A DNA stretch of 26,145 bases from Hymenoscyphus infarciens (GCA_001414345.1 LLCB01000524.1:1-26145), one strand, 5' to 3'; shown: positions 10,238-20,252, counted from the first letter of the stretch. Numbers and translations: made by a program. Notes: generated from the letters alone by a model not told the origin.

Positions 10238-10642
10238 AAGAGGTTATATACGTATAGGGTAGACTATAGAGTAGGCTATAGGGTAGGTCAGAAGTACGTA
10301 AGTTGAATCGGCACAGGGTAGGTTAGGTGATCGCTAAATCACGTTTCTAAGGAGTCGAAGTATAAGTATAAAAGACTTAGTGAATTTTGACTTTTGACTT
10401 TTAACTTGATTTCTAACTAAAAGATAGAAGAGAGCTATATATACTTCTAGAGTAAATACTAGAAGCTTCTATAGCTTATAAATCAAAGGGGTTGCTAGAA
10501 GGTTCTAGGGATCACGTGTTCGCTTAACCGTAACCGAGAACGTAACCGAACCTTCTAGACAACACTAGAAAGAACTAGTATAGACTAAGGTTTAAACCTA
10601 AAGCCTATTAGTAAGTAAGGTAATTATTACCTAATACTAACA
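10238..10642 (-). repeat. Copia-B 5' LTR (left copy)
   Basis: About 405 bp on the minus strand, beginning TGTTAGTATTAGG at 10642 and ending just before the primer-binding site; the inner end is uncertain by a few bases. The outer 294 bp (10349-10642) are matched in inverse orientation by 25859-26145. A TATA-like AGTATATATAG lies at about 10434-10450 and is the probable core promoter. CTAGAAGGTTC (10495-10505) and GAACCTTCTAG (10548-10558) form inverted arms around a segment with repeated CGGTTACG-like motifs and CACGTG, a candidate regulatory hairpin. The sequence is only lightly RIPped. Confidence 0.82.
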
Positions 10643-11000
10643 TAGAAAGACGGCAAACCAAGTGAGGAACGAGATCACCACGAATACCGCAGACTCTTTG
10701 GATTCGTTCATCAAGATTTTACAAGAAGAACTGATAGCTACTCAAGAAACAACTCAAGCTTCCCAGAATACTGTTCTTTGGTCGCAGATTATAGCCAACG
10801 TCAACTGTCATTCGAGTCAGACAGTTGCAATGCATTCGTGGGTGTTGCTGTTGCTGGGATCGGTGGCGGTTACATGTTCTGATGATCAAGTGGGTCGATG
10901 GAGAAGCACATGTTGCACGGAGAATTGACACTGGGTGGATTCGAGCACGTAAGTGGAAAGAGTATAAGCCAGGATGGGAAACGATTGTTCTTATCTAATA
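10643..11000 (+). pseudogene. Broken host-gene remnant beside the copia-B insertion
   Basis: GC rises sharply at 10643 and the sequence becomes protein-like, but in more than one frame. Frame one (about 10644-10830) reads TTNTADSLDSFIKILQEELI then a Thr/Gln-rich stretch. Frame two (about 10833-10885) reads NAFVGVAVAGIGGGYMF, a Gly/Ala-rich hydrophobic segment like a membrane helix. Frame three (about 10885-10998) reads KWVDGEAHVARRID, GWIRARKWKEYKPGWE and ends at TAA 10996-10998. No ATG starts frame one (10662 is GTG), and no intron with good splice sites joins the frames. It is most simply the 3' part of a gene whose 5' part was separated by the copia-B insertion and which then gained frameshifts. 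Product not recognised; a short multi-exon gene is not excluded. Confidence 0.3.
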
Positions 11001-11127
11001 ATCATTGAAGAAAGCCCAAATCCTATCCTGCACTAGGGAACTTGCATTTTTTGGAATCTGATTCAACGTGACCCCTGAAAATAAATCGCTCAGTTACTTA
11101 TTCAATGATTAGGGCGTCCTAAAAGTA
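11001..11127. other. Intergenic spacer, no feature seen
   Basis: Moderate-GC sequence between the gene remnant and the first MITE, without a reading frame or repeat. TA at 11126-11127 is the likely left target duplication of that MITE. Confidence 0.4.
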
Positions 11128-11677
11128 CAAAAGTCCAAAAACAACTAAATCGCAAATCGCAAATTGCAAAAGTTAGCTAGATTAACTAAGGCCTTTAAGA
11201 GCTAAAGCTAATCGTAAATTATATCATACTATCTACTTACTCTCTTACTCCTTATTCTATTCTTTTATATTTTATATATACCGAGAGAGTATAGATAAAG
11301 AGAGGAGGTAAGAGAGTAAGAGAGTAAGTAAACATTTTAGAGGAAAGTTTTTCCTAGCGTAGGTAAGAGGAGTTTACCTCTCTCTCTCTTCTCTCTCTCT
11401 TATTTATCTAAAAACGATAGAAAGAATATAATACGAGAGTTAGGTAATAGGTAGTAAGGATATAATAGTAAGGAGACGATAGCGCTATACACGTAATACT
11501 TATTAACAGAGGTAGTAGATTAGTATAATATCAATCGCCTAGTAGTTAAGACTATCTAGTCTTAATATAGAGAGAGAGAAGAGAGAGAGAGAGAGAGGGA
11601 ATTTAATTATTCTCTTTTTTACTTCGATTTGCGATTTACGAGTTACTATTTACGATTACGTCGTTTTTGAACTTTTA
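11128..11677. mobile_element. MITE 1: 550-bp TA-flanked element with terminal inverted repeats
   Basis: The left end CAAAAGTCCAAAAAC is matched by the reverse complement of the right end, TAAAAGTTCAAAAAC, and both continue with ATCG.AAAT-type motifs; the two end differences are C-to-T. TA lies on each side (11126-11127 and 11678-11679), as in Tc1/mariner-type insertions. Inside, a second pair of arms (CTTACTCTCTTACTCC near 11236 and its complement near 11305-11330) and pyrimidine/purine runs (CT)n at 11378-11402 and (GA)n at 11568-11600 also face each other, so much of the element could fold on itself. No transposase frame is present, so it would be non-autonomous. Confidence 0.72.
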
Positions 11678-11707
11678 TAGATTCAGGCAATTACAGTTAG
11701 TAGACAG

Positions 11708-12154
11708 AAGTTTCCGCACCCCGGCAGTTTTTACACCAAAAATAGCAGAAGCTCGGCTTAGTAATAATTATATAATTTAACTACCTTAAGTTATAAAATA
11801 GAATCTTGTACAGAGAAGCTTTTTATGTTTATTAAATCGAAACTTTCAACTCTTAGATAAGCTCTAAAAGCTTATCTAATAAGTAGTATAGGGTTAAATC
11901 TAGCGGAGTCAAAGTTTAAGCGATTTTAGCTAGCTTTATTTACAAAATCGCTTAAATCCTAACTGTACTAACTTTAACCCTTTCTATATCAAGAACTAAG
12001 AATAGATTACCTAGTATTTTATAGAGAACTATTACTAAAATATTCGAAGTACGCTACTCTAAAGTTTCTAGATATCCTCTATATTAAAAATAGAGTAGTA
12101 GAAGATCGTGCACGAGCAGGCTTTTGGTGTACAAACGCCAGGGTGCGGAAACTT
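11708..12154. mobile_element. MITE 2: 447-bp element with about 45-bp terminal inverted repeats
   Basis: The left end AAGTTTCCGCACCCCGGCAG and the reverse complement of the right end, AAGTTTCCGCACCCTGGCG, agree and continue through TTTACACCAAAA into a further ten or so bases. Internal inverted pairs include TTAGATAAGC/GCTTATCTAA (about 11852-11881), TATAGGGTTAAA/TTTAACCCTTTCTATA and TAAGCGATTTT/AAAATCGCTTA, so it could form nested hairpins. It has no coding capacity and is RIP-biased inside but not at the ends. Target duplication is unclear; TA lies close to both ends. It sits about 120 bp beyond the HET stop codon and may contribute to that gene's 3' end. Confidence 0.75.
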
Positions 12155-12275
12155 ATAGCCTAGTACTAGTCTATGGAGTAAAAGTGGGGGTTTTCAAGGG
12201 TTATAGCCAAATCGGGATCTCTTTTAGAGTGCAGGTAACTGGATTTTTTGACTAATAACCACGCCGATATATGAC
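12155..12275. other. HET 3' flank
   Basis: Short non-coding spacer between MITE 2 and the HET stop codon; it would contain the 3' UTR on the minus strand. No clear polyadenylation signal is seen. Confidence 0.4.
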
Positions 12276-14348
12276 CTATTCTAAACAAAACTCTTCTACT
12301 TGCACATCGGGTTTTATAAATTCCCCATACATGACTCCGTGGAGGTATGTCTCACCAATTAATTTGTATTTCCCGTTCCCATTTTTACGCAAAGTGTATG
12401 GGAATCTAGCCCCTCGGAAAACGACAACAACATCTTCATCTTGCGCATGAGGAGGTGCAAGTCCAACAAAACCCTTTGTTGTTATGAAAGGTCGACGAAC
12501 AACCTGGCGAGCCATCCCCGTGTAGTATAATTGCATCTCGATCGGCTTCTCACGCGGTGGTGTTTCTCCTGGCCACCCCTGGCAATCCTTGATGACTTGT
12601 TCTCTTCCGGATATGCACTCCCCAATTGAGGCAGCACGAAAAAAACCCTTACCAACCATACCCGCAACAGGAATAATCGAACTCGCGAACTCGCGGACGA
12701 AATGATTTGAGTAGATTTCCCTTCCGGTCTGGGAGTGCTTTTTGTCCGACTCCTCGCACAGTGTCTGGATGTCCTTGAGATACTTCCAAGCGGCCTTGCG
12801 GTCCTTCATGTTCAGATATTTCCCTTCGTTGCACTGATCCCCCAACGAATCGATTAAGTCGACTCTATAGCCGTTTAATATTAGATTTTCCAAAGGAGCA
12901 CTATTGAATTGGGAATGTTTTTCAAATTTCCCCTGATCCTCTTTTCCCGCAGCGTAATAGGGCGTGTGCCACGGGAGTAGACCACATGGTTCCATAATTT
13001 CGTTCCGCCAGTCAGGTACCCAAGAGGGAACTTCTTCCTCGACCGTATCTGGTTGAGAGGAAATTCCAGCTTTGCCTCTGTCTTCCCCTCTGTTCGGTTG
13101 AGCGAACGACAGAAGATCCACGTGCCCCAAGGAAATGATAGCACGAGCAGTGTCGGAGTATAGACGACTGCACGAATAGCTCTTGTCATAATTTACAGCG
13201 ATGCCCAGCATTCCAGAATCCCCTGCCATTCCCAGCAACGCGAAGACCCTATCTCTGTCGTCTGTAGCCTCTCTACCAACGCGAATTTGCGAAAGAAGCC
13301 GCATGAGATCAAATTCGCTAGTCTGTCCCCTTTCTTGGACATGACTTTGATATTCTTGCCGCATTCCGAAAACGTGTGTTGCTGCTTTTGGTATGGCGAA
13401 GCCGACCTCCTGCATTTCGTTGAATCGAGGCATTAAGCCGGGGTCAAACTCTTGATTGACCATTTCAGGATTTGCTGCAGCAGCCCGATCTAGTGCTGCC
13501 ATCAATTTTTCGTAGAGATCTTTACAGACATATATTTGCATATATATCAAGTATAGTACCGCGGCGTGCAGAAGAGCAACCTCAATCTTCGATTTACCAC
13601 AGAAGACGTCGACCTCACGGGAAACGACGATCTCCTGCAAAATCCAGGCTCTTTTCCAGTAAGGTTTTGACAAGAGATGAACGAGCTCGTTAAGGAGGTG
13701 ATAAGATCCAGCTTGGTCGACAGCAGCTTCTCTGAGCATGTCCCCGATCCGCTCTCTAAGCACCACCTCTGCATTGTATGCTTCGTCCTGTAGTTCGCTT
13801 GAGTGGCGGTCCATTCTCATCATCGCATCAAAGACTCCACGTTCAAAAATAATCGCGCCCATTTCTGAAAACTTGAACAAGGCCTGGTCGCTATTCCCTT
13901 GTGCTGGTCCAAGCCATACTCTTGTTCGTGTCGCCGAAGTATAAACATCTTTCATATTCTTGACCTGCACGCCCTTCTCCACATCATCCTCCTGGTTTAT
14001 GCAAAGTGCATCTATCCAAAGGTTGACGTTGACAGTGTCGTCGCGGAAGTGCTCTAGGGCCACGGCAAGATTTCTCGTCACTTGTACCTCTTCATAGCCC
14101 ACCTGTACGCCATCTACCAATGCATCTGAGTGTTTCACCAGCACGGGTAGTTTTTCCTTACTGTCTCCCCAAACATATGACAGGGCATCGTAATCCGCAT
14201 TGTCCTTTCTGTTCACGGTGTATAGTTCGCAATGGATTGGAGCATCCGTACCAAGCTTCGGCGATGAGGCGTCGACGGAGAACGATCGGGATCGAAGACG
14301 CAGGATTCGGATCTGACCTGGGTTCAGCCTGGTATAGGCCATTTTCAA
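12276..14348 (-). CDS. Heterokaryon incompatibility (HET) domain protein
   Basis: An uninterrupted 690-codon frame and the only intact host gene in the window. HET proteins take part in allorecognition: in known cases an incompatible partner triggers death of fused cells, and the HET domain resembles TIR signalling domains. The N-terminal HET block is clear: YDALSYVWGD (53-62), NLAVALEHFRDD (93-104), LWIDALCINQ (110-119), VYTSATRTRVWLG (135-147), YWKRAWILQEI (230-240). Typical downstream motifs follow: RDRVFALLGMA (365-375), VPSWVPDWR (440-448), and a C-terminal module GFVGLAPPHAQDED with GETYLHGVMYGE (665-676). No NACHT, WD40 or ankyrin repeats are attached. Either ATG 14346-14348 or ATG 14340-14342 (followed by GCC, a better context) may start it. 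No introns are needed. Base composition is normal, unlike the RIPped flanks. Its partner or ligand is unknown. Confidence 0.92.
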   Translation of the reverse strand: MKMAYTRLNPGQIRILRLRSRSFSVDASSPKLGTDAPIHCELYTVNRKDNADYDALSYVWGDSKEKLPVLVKHSDALVDGVQVGYEEVQVTRNLAVALEHFRDDTVNVNLWIDALCINQEDDVEKGVQVKNMKDVYTSATRTRVWLGPAQGNSDQALFKFSEMGAIIFERGVFDAMMRMDRHSSELQDEAYNAEVVLRERIGDMLREAAVDQAGSYHLLNELVHLLSKPYWKRAWILQEIVVSREVDVFCGKSKIEVALLHAAVLYLIYMQIYVCKDLYEKLMAALDRAAAANPEMVNQEFDPGLMPRFNEMQEVGFAIPKAATHVFGMRQEYQSHVQERGQTSEFDLMRLLSQIRVGREATDDRDRVFALLGMAGDSGMLGIAVNYDKSYSCSRLYSDTARAIISLGHVDLLSFAQPNRGEDRGKAGISSQPDTVEEEVPSWVPDWRNEIMEPCGLLPWHTPYYAAGKEDQGKFEKHSQFNSAPLENLILNGYRVDLIDSLGDQCNEGKYLNMKDRKAAWKYLKDIQTLCEESDKKHSQTGREIYSNHFVREFASSIIPVAGMVGKGFFRAASIGECISGREQVIKDCQGWPGETPPREKPIEMQLYYTGMARQVVRRPFITTKGFVGLAPPHAQDEDVVVVFRGARFPYTLRKNGNGKYKLIGETYLHGVMYGEFIKPDVQVEEFCLE

Positions 14349-15033
14349 GGTTCAAAGACAGATGGACTTATCGGATGAGAATACACCTATTCTATCACAG
14401 GTTCGAGGATTGCAGGTTCCAGCAGGTGCGAAGTCCGACTTCTACTTTGGGCAAAGCTCTTAATCAATACTACAGGAGCGTCAGCTTCGGGCGGGGGCTG
14501 GTGTTTCTCGGTATAGTCAGCCTCGAACGGCAAACAGTTCATCATGTCAACCAATCCCAACTTTCCAGCACACGCTCCCCCTTCCCATTCGATAGCACCA
14601 TAGCTCAATTGGTCTTTGTTGAGTTACACTATGCAGCTACTTCTCGATACGGTAAGGAACTCCGGCTCTGCAGTGCCACAGGGCCGAGATGGCTGAATAT
14701 ATTCACGGTCATTGGTTGTCGGATGAGAGAAGAAAGGGGCTAGTCTCGTTCAAAATGTTCACTCCAACCCTTCCAATATATCTGTGACACATTCAAATGC
14801 CAATTCAATCTCATCCGCCACCCAACGTAGCGGCGACTGAGAACCAGTGCCTATGCTTGGCGCTTGCCAAAAGAGAGCACAGAGTTCTATGTACCTAAGT
14901 CACCTAAGTACCTTGAAGAGAAATGGGGGAAGGAGCGAACGGAGCGGGGTTAGAGCGCTTCTCGCAAAAGTACATCACGAAAAACGAGCAAAGTAGAAAG
15001 CAAGATATGTCAGATCTGTTGAACATCTGTACC
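14349..15033. promoter_or_regulatory. HET upstream region, non-RIPped
   Basis: A 685-bp GC-normal region between the HET start and the copia-A LTR; it should hold the HET promoter and 5' UTR on the minus strand, but no TATA box is obvious. A 52-codon ATG frame (minus, 14387-14545, beginning MMNCLPFEADYTEK) lies 38 bp upstream of the HET ATG and could be an upstream ORF, a lost exon or chance. ACCTAAGT is repeated at 14892-14899 and 14901-14908 and runs into GTACC. The composition switch to AT-rich is abrupt at 15034. Confidence 0.45.
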
Positions 15034-15144
15034 TGTTACGTGATGTAGGTCTTCCTAAACCCTCTTATATATAAGTAGAGAGTAATTCCTCTCTAGAATT
15101 GCTTAAGTAATATAATTATATTAAACCTTATACTATCCTTTTAA
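15034..15144 (+). repeat. Copia-A 5' LTR
   Basis: It begins TGTTACGTGATGTAGG exactly where GC-normal sequence turns AT-rich and ends just before the primer-binding site, about 110 bp; the end is uncertain by a few bases. The first bases keep CG and TG, so RIP is weak at this edge. A RIP-altered copy of its first 14 bases appears at 25820-25834 after a purine tract. Confidence 0.65.
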
Positions 15145-15160
15145 TAGGTTATAAGCTTAG
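15145..15160 (+). other. Copia-A primer-binding site
   Basis: TAGGTTATAAGCTTAG follows the LTR and matches the copia-B site TAGGTTATAAGCCCGG except at three bases near its end. Two unrelated LTRs followed by the same motif supports a shared tRNA primer, probably half of initiator Met tRNA. Confidence 0.62.
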
Positions 15161-15690
15161 AATTCTACCCTAGACTTATTAATTAAATTACTACTAAGTT
15201 CTTAAATAATTCCTTAACCTAGTATAAGCGTATTCTACTAATAGGTATACGAGTTATTATAATTTAAAAACAGGATCTCTTATATCTATTATATATAGTA
15301 TTACTACTTTTAATTTATCTTAATATATATTATAATAAAAGTGTTAAGGTATCTAAGTACTAAAATACTAGGTTAACCTCTAACCTAGTCTATATAGCTC
15401 CTTAGTAGTAAAAAACTTAGTAATCTTAAAGAAGTTAAAAAACACTAACCTCTTAATATACTATCTAGATAGCTTATGAAATTATATTAATATAAGTGAA
15501 AATTTTAAAATAAATATATTAGAAGAAATAAGGTCTTAGAAGATTACTAAGAGCTAATTTAGGATAAGTTAAGAAAGGTTAGAAGTAGTTTTAAGAAAGC
15601 GCTTTCTAGCCTATTAAATAATAAAGAAGATAAGATAGTACTTATCTATATTATACTTTAGACTTAATCTTTTTCTCTATTATACTTAAA
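15161..15690 (+). other. Copia-A leader
   Basis: AT-rich sequence between the primer-binding site and the first recognisable gag codons; stops occur in all frames and no feature is supported. Confidence 0.4.
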
Positions 15691-16960
15691 CTCTTCTTTA
15701 AACTTATTTTAAATACTTTTATAAAGATAACTTACTCGAAGACTCTGACTATATACTCTCTAATCTAGAATCTGAATCTGAAACTAATACTAGCTTTAAT
15801 ACTACTAAATTATCCTTATTAGAAAACGAACTTCTTCCTCCTTTTCTAAGTCTTATAAATATCTTTAGACTCTATATTAAAGAACCTTTACTTATTACTT
15901 CTATCTCTTTTACTCTTAGTCTATCTAGCTCTCTTTAATTATATCTACTAAAAATTAAACTTAGAATAATATCTAAGAGCTTAATAAAGCTAACTAGACT
16001 AAATAGGAAAGACGAGTTATCGACAGCCTCTATATTAAAGACTACTACTATAAGTAGCTTATTACTTATAAGAAGTAGTAACTAGATACTCTTTTAGTAG
16101 TATAAGCTATAGGTCTTAGATAAGCTACTATTCTAAAGCTAATAGTAGCTAAGAAGAAAGAATATAGAAAGGAGGATAAAGAATAGATTAAATTCTTAGA
16201 TATTAGATTCTATATAATATATAGTAAGTATAGCTTCTTAGCTAGGAACTATATTAAGAATAATAGTAATAATATTTTATAACTTCTTATAAAACTTAAG
16301 AATAGATTTTAGCTTAAAAGATTAGTATAATTTAATCGACTTATAAGCGAGCTTTTATCTTTATAGCTTAATGTCTTTGCCTCTATTTAAGAGTATAACT
16401 CTTAGTTCCTCTAGATCGATTATAAGCTCTTACTTATCTTACTAGATACTAAACTTAAGGATCCTTAGTTTAGCTAACTCTATATATTCGGCCTTACTCT
16501 AGTATATAATACTTTTAAAAGATATTAAGCTTAGACTTATAACTATGTTAATAATACTAGCTATATTATACCTATTAGTAAACTTATAGTAGTAGTCTAA
16601 AAGAAGGAATAGTATAGAACTATAGATACTAATAATATAATAATAGGTATACTTACTTATAAATAATCTAGAACTAATAAAATACTAAAATATATATATT
16701 ATAGTAAAATGTATTATTTAGAAGTAAACTATATTAAGAAATATTCTTACTTAAAGCTAGTTTATAATAAGTAAATAGTTAATAAGATAGCTATAAAAGC
16801 TACTAAACATAAGAAGCGTTCTTACTTTTAAAGTAATACCTAGGATTAGAAAAAGAAGTTAAAAGATAAGAATACTAAGACTACTATTATAGTATTTATA
16901 AGACTATCGGTTATTAACTAAAATAACGAAGCTAACTACTACTCTATCTCTTATTAGGCC
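15691..16960 (+). pseudogene. Copia-A gag remnant with zinc knuckle
   Basis: A plus frame reads an acidic, Ser/Thr-rich N-terminal part (NLLEDSDYILSNLESESE near 15735) that stays open for about 70 codons. After that, frames with RIP-type stops lead to a knuckle at 16691-16732: Y-IY-Y-SKMY-Y-LEVN-Y, where all three Cys and the His of C-x2-C-x4-H-x4-C are replaced by Tyr. Cys to Tyr and His to Tyr both follow from single C-to-T changes on one strand or the other, so the full motif can be inferred. A basic stretch (KHKKRS) and a Lys-rich tail follow. Start codon not identified. Confidence 0.6.
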
Positions 16961-16999
16961 TAGATAGTATATCTTATATTAAATCTTAAAGTATTAAAA

Positions 17000-19900
17000 G
17001 CCTTAATATTTAAATCCTTATTATAAAGATAGATTATTAATAGTAAGTGCTCTAAATCTATCTATTACTAAAAGTTACTCTTTATAAATCTAAGGCCTCT
17101 AAACTCTAATAAACTATAAGTAGTAGTAGGTATTAGTAGAATACAATTACCTATTATCTCTAAAAGAATAGTAAAGTTAGTTATAGAAATAGAAACTAGA
17201 CTATAGATACTACTACTCTCTAATATACTCTACTACTCTACTTTAAGAGCTAACCTTCTTTCTTTTTTATAGCTACTAAATAAGAGACTTTAAGTAGACT
17301 TATAGAAAATATATAGGTATATTTAGACTTTACTAAATACTAAAACCTTATATATCTATAAACTTACTATTAAAGGTAACCTTTAGATATTAATACTAAA
17401 AACTCTTCTTAGTACTATAATTTAGTCTATAGAGTATAAAGGACTTCTAATACTCCTAAGCTAATATAAGCTTCTACTACGCTCTTATCTATACTCTAAA
17501 ACATTAGCTAAAGCCTAGATTACTTATACTAATAAGCTAGTAAACATAACTTAGTATACTCGCTTAAGATATATAAGTAATAAAGTAATTAAAACACTTT
17601 ATAAAAGATCTTATAATATAAATAAAAAGATATATATAAAAGACTATATCTATACTACCTATATAGAAGAGTGTATAAAATTAGTTTCTTATTTAAGCTA
17701 TATAGAGCCTAGACGTTACTCTATAGAATTAGTATATATAGACGTTATAGGACCTCTAAAACCTAGACTATTTAGTTTTTAATACTAGGTATACTTTTAT
17801 TATAATAAAATAAAAGACGTAGAAGTCTATAGTATAAAACATAAAAGTAATATATTAGCCTATTTTAAGGAATATAAGACTACTTATAAGTGCTTTAAAT
17901 AATAGATCTATTATATTTATAATAATAATAGAGGTAAATATATTAGTACTACTCTTAGTAAATATCTTAAGAAAGAAGGTATTATACTTAAAACTATAAT
18001 CTTAAATAATTCTAAGATAAATAGAGCTACTAAACACCTAAGCTAAACCTTATAATAGATAGTAGAGATAATAAGAAGGTACTATCTTAACTTTTATACT
18101 AACTACTTTTAGCTTAAATTATTATAAACCTTTGTTTATCTTTATTAAAGACGTATTTATATAGCTACTAAAATTTCTCTCTTTAAGACTATTACTAGCT
18201 TATACTCTTATATTAATTATTTAAGAATTATAGAGTTATAGTATATAGTTCTTAAAAATAAGCTTAAAAAGAGTAAGTCTAAAGAAGCTTAAACCTTTTC
18301 TAGATACCTAATAGACTATAAAGGAGATTATATTAAGTAAATCTAGACTACTAATAAGAAAATCGTTTAAGCTAATAATATTTATATTAATAAAATATAA
18401 GTTAACTTATAAAAGAAAGAACTAGTATTTAAAGTCTCTATCTCTAAGATTACTCTAAACTAATAACTTAATAAAGTAGATTCTAATTAATAACGAAGTA
18501 AGATAGTTAACTTTAAAGCTAACTTTATATTTAAAATTAAGAGAGCTATTATAGATACTACTAAAGTAGTTATAAAACTGATTAAGAAGTCTTATAAATA
18601 TAAGTTATAGACTACTAGTAGGATATACTAGTAAGAGATAAAAGATTAAAGACTTCTACCTTTAGAAAGAAGAGGTTAAATAAAGAAACTATAAGTATAC
18701 CTAAGACTAGGCTACTTACTACCTTTACCTAAGCTTAAAGGCTCTAGATTTATAAAGCTTTCTAATAATTTAAAAAACAATATCCTAGTACTTTATTAAA
18801 ATAAAGAAGTAATACTCTTACTTACTCTACTATTACTACTAAAGCTAATAATCGTTATATATTATAATCTAGCTATATCTACTACTATAAGAGTATTAAG
18901 GTTATAAGTATATTAGAAGTTACAACTCTCTATAAACAACGATAGCTCTAATCTTAGTAGTTTAAAGACCTTACTAGATAATATAGTAGACTATATAGAC
19001 AACTATAGCTTTTAACTAGTACTTCTATCTAACCTACTACTATTCGCTCTTATCTATTAACTAATTAATAAGACCTACTTTATAGTAGTACTACTAGCCT
19101 AGGTATAAAATAACGTTTTTAAGCCTTAAACCTATAAATAGGCTTATATATATACTAAAGTCTAAAAGTAGATAGAAGCTAAAAATAAGAAGATCGATTC
19201 TATTAAAGAAAACAGCACCTAAGAGGAGATTAAGAGACTTATAAACTAAAGAGTCCTTATAAACAGATAGGTCTATAAACTTAAAATAGGTAATAAAGGC
19301 TAGATTATTCGATATAAAGCTTACTAAGTAGTTTATAGCTTTAAATAAAAAGAAGGTATTAATTTTAATAAAACTTTTACTACTATTATAAAGCCTATAA
19401 GCTATAAACTTATATTTATAATCGCTACTATCTTAAACTAAGAGATTAAGTAAATAGATATAAAAACTATATTCTTATATAAGAATATTAAAGAAGAAGT
19501 TTATATAGAGTTTCCTAATAGTAGAAGAGATAGTATAAAAGTCTATAAACTTAAAAAGGTACTCTATAGTCTAAAGTAGACACTTAAAGTCTAGTATAAT
19601 ACTCTTTATAGCTTTTTGAAAACCTTAGGTTTTAAACCTCTTAATATAGATACTAGCGTTTTCTATTATAAAGATATTATTATTATAGCCTATATTAACA
19701 ACCTTCTTATTACTAATAGATTAATATAGGAAATTAATAAAGTAAAAAAGGTACTAAATACTCGCTTTAAAATGTTAGATCTTAGTCTAGTAGTCTACTA
19801 TCTAGGTATAATAGTAACTTAAGATAGAGAACGCTAAATACTTTACTTAAGATAATAAGCCTATATTAAGAAAATACTATAAGATTTTAATATACTTAAT

Positions 19901-20252
19901 ATAAAGATATATTATATACTAATAGAGGCTAATAATTACCTTATAGCTACTCTTAAAAACTATAAAAGCTCTAAACCCTTTAAATAATAATACTAATTAG
20001 CTATTAGTTCTCTTATATATACTATACTTAGTACTTAACTAGATATTACCTACTCTATATTTATTATAAGTAGATTCTTATCTAATTTAACTAATAAATA
20101 TTAGATAGCGAGAAAATAAATTATATATTATCTTAAGAGTACTATAAGCTACGACTTAGTATTTTAAGATAAGCTTAAAAGACTTATAAGCTATTTAGAT
20201 ACTAACTAGGCTAGATACTATAAAACTAGACGATCTACTTCTAAATACCTCT
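17000..20252 (+). pseudogene. Copia-A pol remnant, first part: protease, integrase, RT, start of RNase H
   Basis: Protease: INSKCSKSIYY near 17035-17070, from an original IDSGCS motif. Pre-integrase and integrase: RLRYISNKVIKTLYKRS (about 17555-17605) is the GHIS-type zinc segment; the catalytic triad neighbourhoods are VYIDVIGPL (about 17731-17757), YNNNRGKYIS (about 17920-17950, DNGGEY before RIP) and NRATKHLS (about 18020-18045). RT: INFNKTFTTIIKPISYKLI, DIKTIFLYKNIKEEVYIEFP, YKLKKVLYSLK and YINNLLI (19691-19711), where both catalytic Asp of YVDDLLI became Asn. RNase H: YLDTN-ARYYKTRRSTSKYLFN, where the frame stops at the TIR insertion (20257). The final residues join correctly to 25331. 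Confidence 0.88.

Larger units (their letters stand above)
1..10642 (-). mobile_element. Copia-B: Ty1/copia LTR retrotransposon, 5' part, split by a gypsy insertion and cut by the window edge
   Basis: In minus orientation the parts run in the expected copia order: 5' LTR (about 10238-10642), primer-binding site (10221-10236), leader (10058-10220 continuing at 1456-1956), gag (808-1455), then zinc knuckle, aspartic protease and the start of the pre-integrase region down to base 1. Bases 1957-10052 are a separate gypsy element inserted into the leader. RIP is milder than in the gypsy and copia-A copies: only two stop codons interrupt about 485 codons. Integrase, RT, RNase H and the 3' LTR would lie left of the window. 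Linking the 10.2-kb LTR to the gag at 1.4 kb is an inference from orientation, from the gypsy target duplication at both junctions, and from the part order. Confidence 0.8.

Noticed and set aside
10058..10348. Treating 10058-10348 as single-copy host DNA because it is GC-richer
   Set aside because: It lies between the copia-B LTR start and the gypsy target duplication and contains the LTR end and primer-binding site, so it belongs to copia-B.
10719..10931. 70-codon minus-strand frame opposite the gene remnant
   Set aside because: Low-complexity Gln/His antisense of the plus-strand reading; no support.
12482..13944. Several 60-100-codon frames on both strands inside the HET gene
   Set aside because: They lie in other frames of a clear 690-codon gene and show no motifs.
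14120..14743. 207-codon plus-strand frame overlapping the HET start
   Set aside because: Half of it is the antisense of the HET N-terminus; the product is Arg/Ser/Cys-rich with no domain. Treated as a shadow.
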